A stretch of 6,280 bases of DNA from positions 1 through 6,280 of the forward strand of contig CAJMLH010000056.1 in assembly GCA_905214195.1 (NCBI GenBank), written 5' to 3'. Within the stretch, counting starts at the first letter, position 1. Each line of letters begins with the position of its first letter. Below, in pieces: positions 5,222-6,280 of the stretch. The notes under the pieces were generated by a model, which was given only the letters and a program-made list of their open reading frames with translations, ran no database searches and was not told where the DNA came from. Origin of the DNA: an uncultured bacterium. Lineage in GTDB: Bacteria; Bacillota; Clostridia; Peptostreptococcales; Anaerovoracaceae. The translations under genes were made by a program, and so were the position numbers.

Positions 5222-6280
5222 TTACCGTAATCAAATATTCCAGCCCCATGCTGTAATCTTTCATCAAGAAGGTTTCATTATACAAAAATTTCATGTTAAT
5301 CTGTATCAAATCCATTATACGCAGTAATTTAGTTTTTTCTGAAATTCCGCAAAGCAGTATTTTAAGATAAGAATCATAATCTTCACCGGTAATAATATCA
5401 GGAGAGATATATTTGTTTTTTTGCTCATCGGTAAACCTGTCTTTTTCTTCCGTACTCGGCTTTTCGCCTCCAAAAACATTTTCTACAGACAGAGCCCAAT
5501 TGGAGTCATTTTTAAGAAGCGGAACTGTCTTTTTATCATATAGTATTTCCATATCGTTCTCTGCCTCTGCATACGCCCATATTTCAAGCATTGCCGCCTG
5601 AGTAAGCATAGCGGCTGCGCCGGGAGTAAGTGCCGATGCTATAGTCATTACTGCGTTCCTTTTCTCATCACAAGTATACAGATAATATAAATTCAACATA
5701 TTTCTTAAACGCTTTATCTTAGAAGCTGTGTTCTTTCTTGCTTTCTCATCATCAAGCTTTCCACTTATAATATATTCTGTTTCGCATCGAAAATATGTCT
5801 CCTTTAAACTCTTATTATCAAGGTGATGATTAAAAAAAACTGAAATATATCTATCTACCGCAGCATTACCGATGATATCACCAATGCCGAAACCTGCTTT
5901 AATTTTATTCACCAAACCTTCGATATATCCATCCTCTGTTTTCCCATAGGATGGCAACCCTTTTTTTATCCAGCTGCTGCTTATATATCTATCCTCATAA
6001 TTAGCAGGCATTTCTCCATCAGTGTCTTTCTCATTATCAATATCCGGTTTTATTCCGGATGCAACTATCTTTTCAATCTGACTTTTCAAATTATCCGGTT
6101 CTGTAAGTAAATATTTTTTTAAATTTGCCTGGGTGGTAAGTGTCTCAATATAAGGTTTCTCCTCGAAAGAATAATTTTTATATCTATCTATTTTTTCAGA
6201 TATGGAAACATCATTTCCTTTAAAAGCCAAAATACCATAGCGCTCCTTGAGTACAATATAATATTCTGCAAATATACTTT
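5187..6280 (-). CDS. DUF5702-like Tad-locus protein, 5' end beyond the window
   Basis: The frame is open from the TAA at 5189-5187 through the right edge, giving at least 363 residues without a start codon in view. The leftmost visible residues read SIFAEYYIVLKERYGILAFKG. This fits the conserved segment that, in DUF5702 and TadE/TadG-like proteins, follows an N-terminal membrane helix. A TTG at 6230-6228 could be mistaken for the start, but it falls inside this segment. Later family-like features are EYIISGKLDDEKA followed by a helix with LRNMLNLYYLY, an Ala-rich hydrophobic stretch (MTIASALTPGAAAMLTQAAM), then EIWAYAEAENDMEILYDKK and VPLLKNDSNWAL. The C-terminal LEYLITVNGREY also fits. Most of the protein is predicted to be extracytoplasmic with the anchor outside the window. 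It overlaps the TadE-like gene by about 35 bp. Family membership is by eye; the biochemical role is unknown. Confidence 0.75.
   Translation of the reverse strand, partial: SIFAEYYIVLKERYGILAFKGNDVSISEKIDRYKNYSFEEKPYIETLTTQANLKKYLLTEPDNLKSQIEKIVASGIKPDIDNEKDTDGEMPANYEDRYISSSWIKKGLPSYGKTEDGYIEGLVNKIKAGFGIGDIIGNAAVDRYISVFFNHHLDNKSLKETYFRCETEYIISGKLDDEKARKNTASKIKRLRNMLNLYYLYTCDEKRNAVMTIASALTPGAAAMLTQAAMLEIWAYAEAENDMEILYDKKTVPLLKNDSNWALSVENVFGGEKPSTEEKDRFTDEQKNKYISPDIITGEDYDSYLKILLCGISEKTKLLRIMDLIQINMKFLYNETFLMKDYSMGLEYLITVNGREYGFDEHY

Noticed and set aside
6186..6238. Start at the ATG 6238-6236 with AAGGAG just upstream
   Set aside because: It is in a different frame from the DUF5702-like gene and the reading frame closes after about 17 codons. 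The SD-like bases are explained by the Lys-Glu codons of the real frame.
1..6280. tRNA, rRNA, CRISPR, insertion sequence or phage attachment site
   Set aside because: Reading both strands, I saw no spaced direct repeats, transposase-like frames, terminal inverted repeats or tRNA-like cloverleaf segments. Almost the whole window is explained by tightly packed genes.

Overview
The window is a low-GC, AT-biased chromosomal segment of a Clostridia-type Firmicute (Bacillota). This rests on the IspH-S1 fusion gene, a combination typical of Clostridia, on strong AGGAGG-type ribosome binding sites, and on a Tad-like block with DUF5702-like and DUF6382-like proteins of the kind seen in anaerobic Firmicutes. 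Every gene I can support lies on the minus strand, so transcription runs from right to left. I cannot name the genus.

Right part (about 6280 to 4042): the end of a tight, overlapping gene group. The first gene is a DUF5702-like protein whose frame stays open through the right edge of the window, so it is 5'-truncated. Next is a TadE-like pseudopilin with one N-terminal membrane segment and a C-terminal His/Cys cluster. Last is a 176-residue protein resembling the DUF6382 domain that usually precedes an FHA domain, here without one. The overlaps (35 bp and 8 bp) indicate translational coupling. I infer that this is the distal end of a Tad/Flp-like envelope assembly locus whose ATPase and membrane genes lie beyond the window.

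Middle (4041 to 3911): a 131-bp spacer. It contains a good sigma-A-type promoter and a strong ribosome binding site for the next gene, but no convincing terminator for the Tad-like genes.

Left part (3910 to 122): a three-gene operon. It encodes a membrane-anchored SPOR-domain protein, the replication-fork AAA+ ATPase RarA (MgsA), and the bifunctional IspH-ribosomal protein S1 fusion. The genes are spaced by 10 bp and then overlap by 4 bp (ATGA). A 16-bp terminator hairpin closes the operon. A further minus-strand gene appears to begin at position 5, with its own ribosome binding site and only its first five bases in view.

The most interesting signal is inside the fusion gene. A nine-base perfect match to the anti-Shine-Dalgarno complement sits just upstream of an in-frame ATG exactly at the IspH/S1 junction. 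The gene could therefore yield both the full fusion and a free-standing 382-residue S1. The window holds no mobile elements, CRISPR arrays, tRNA or rRNA genes that I can see.
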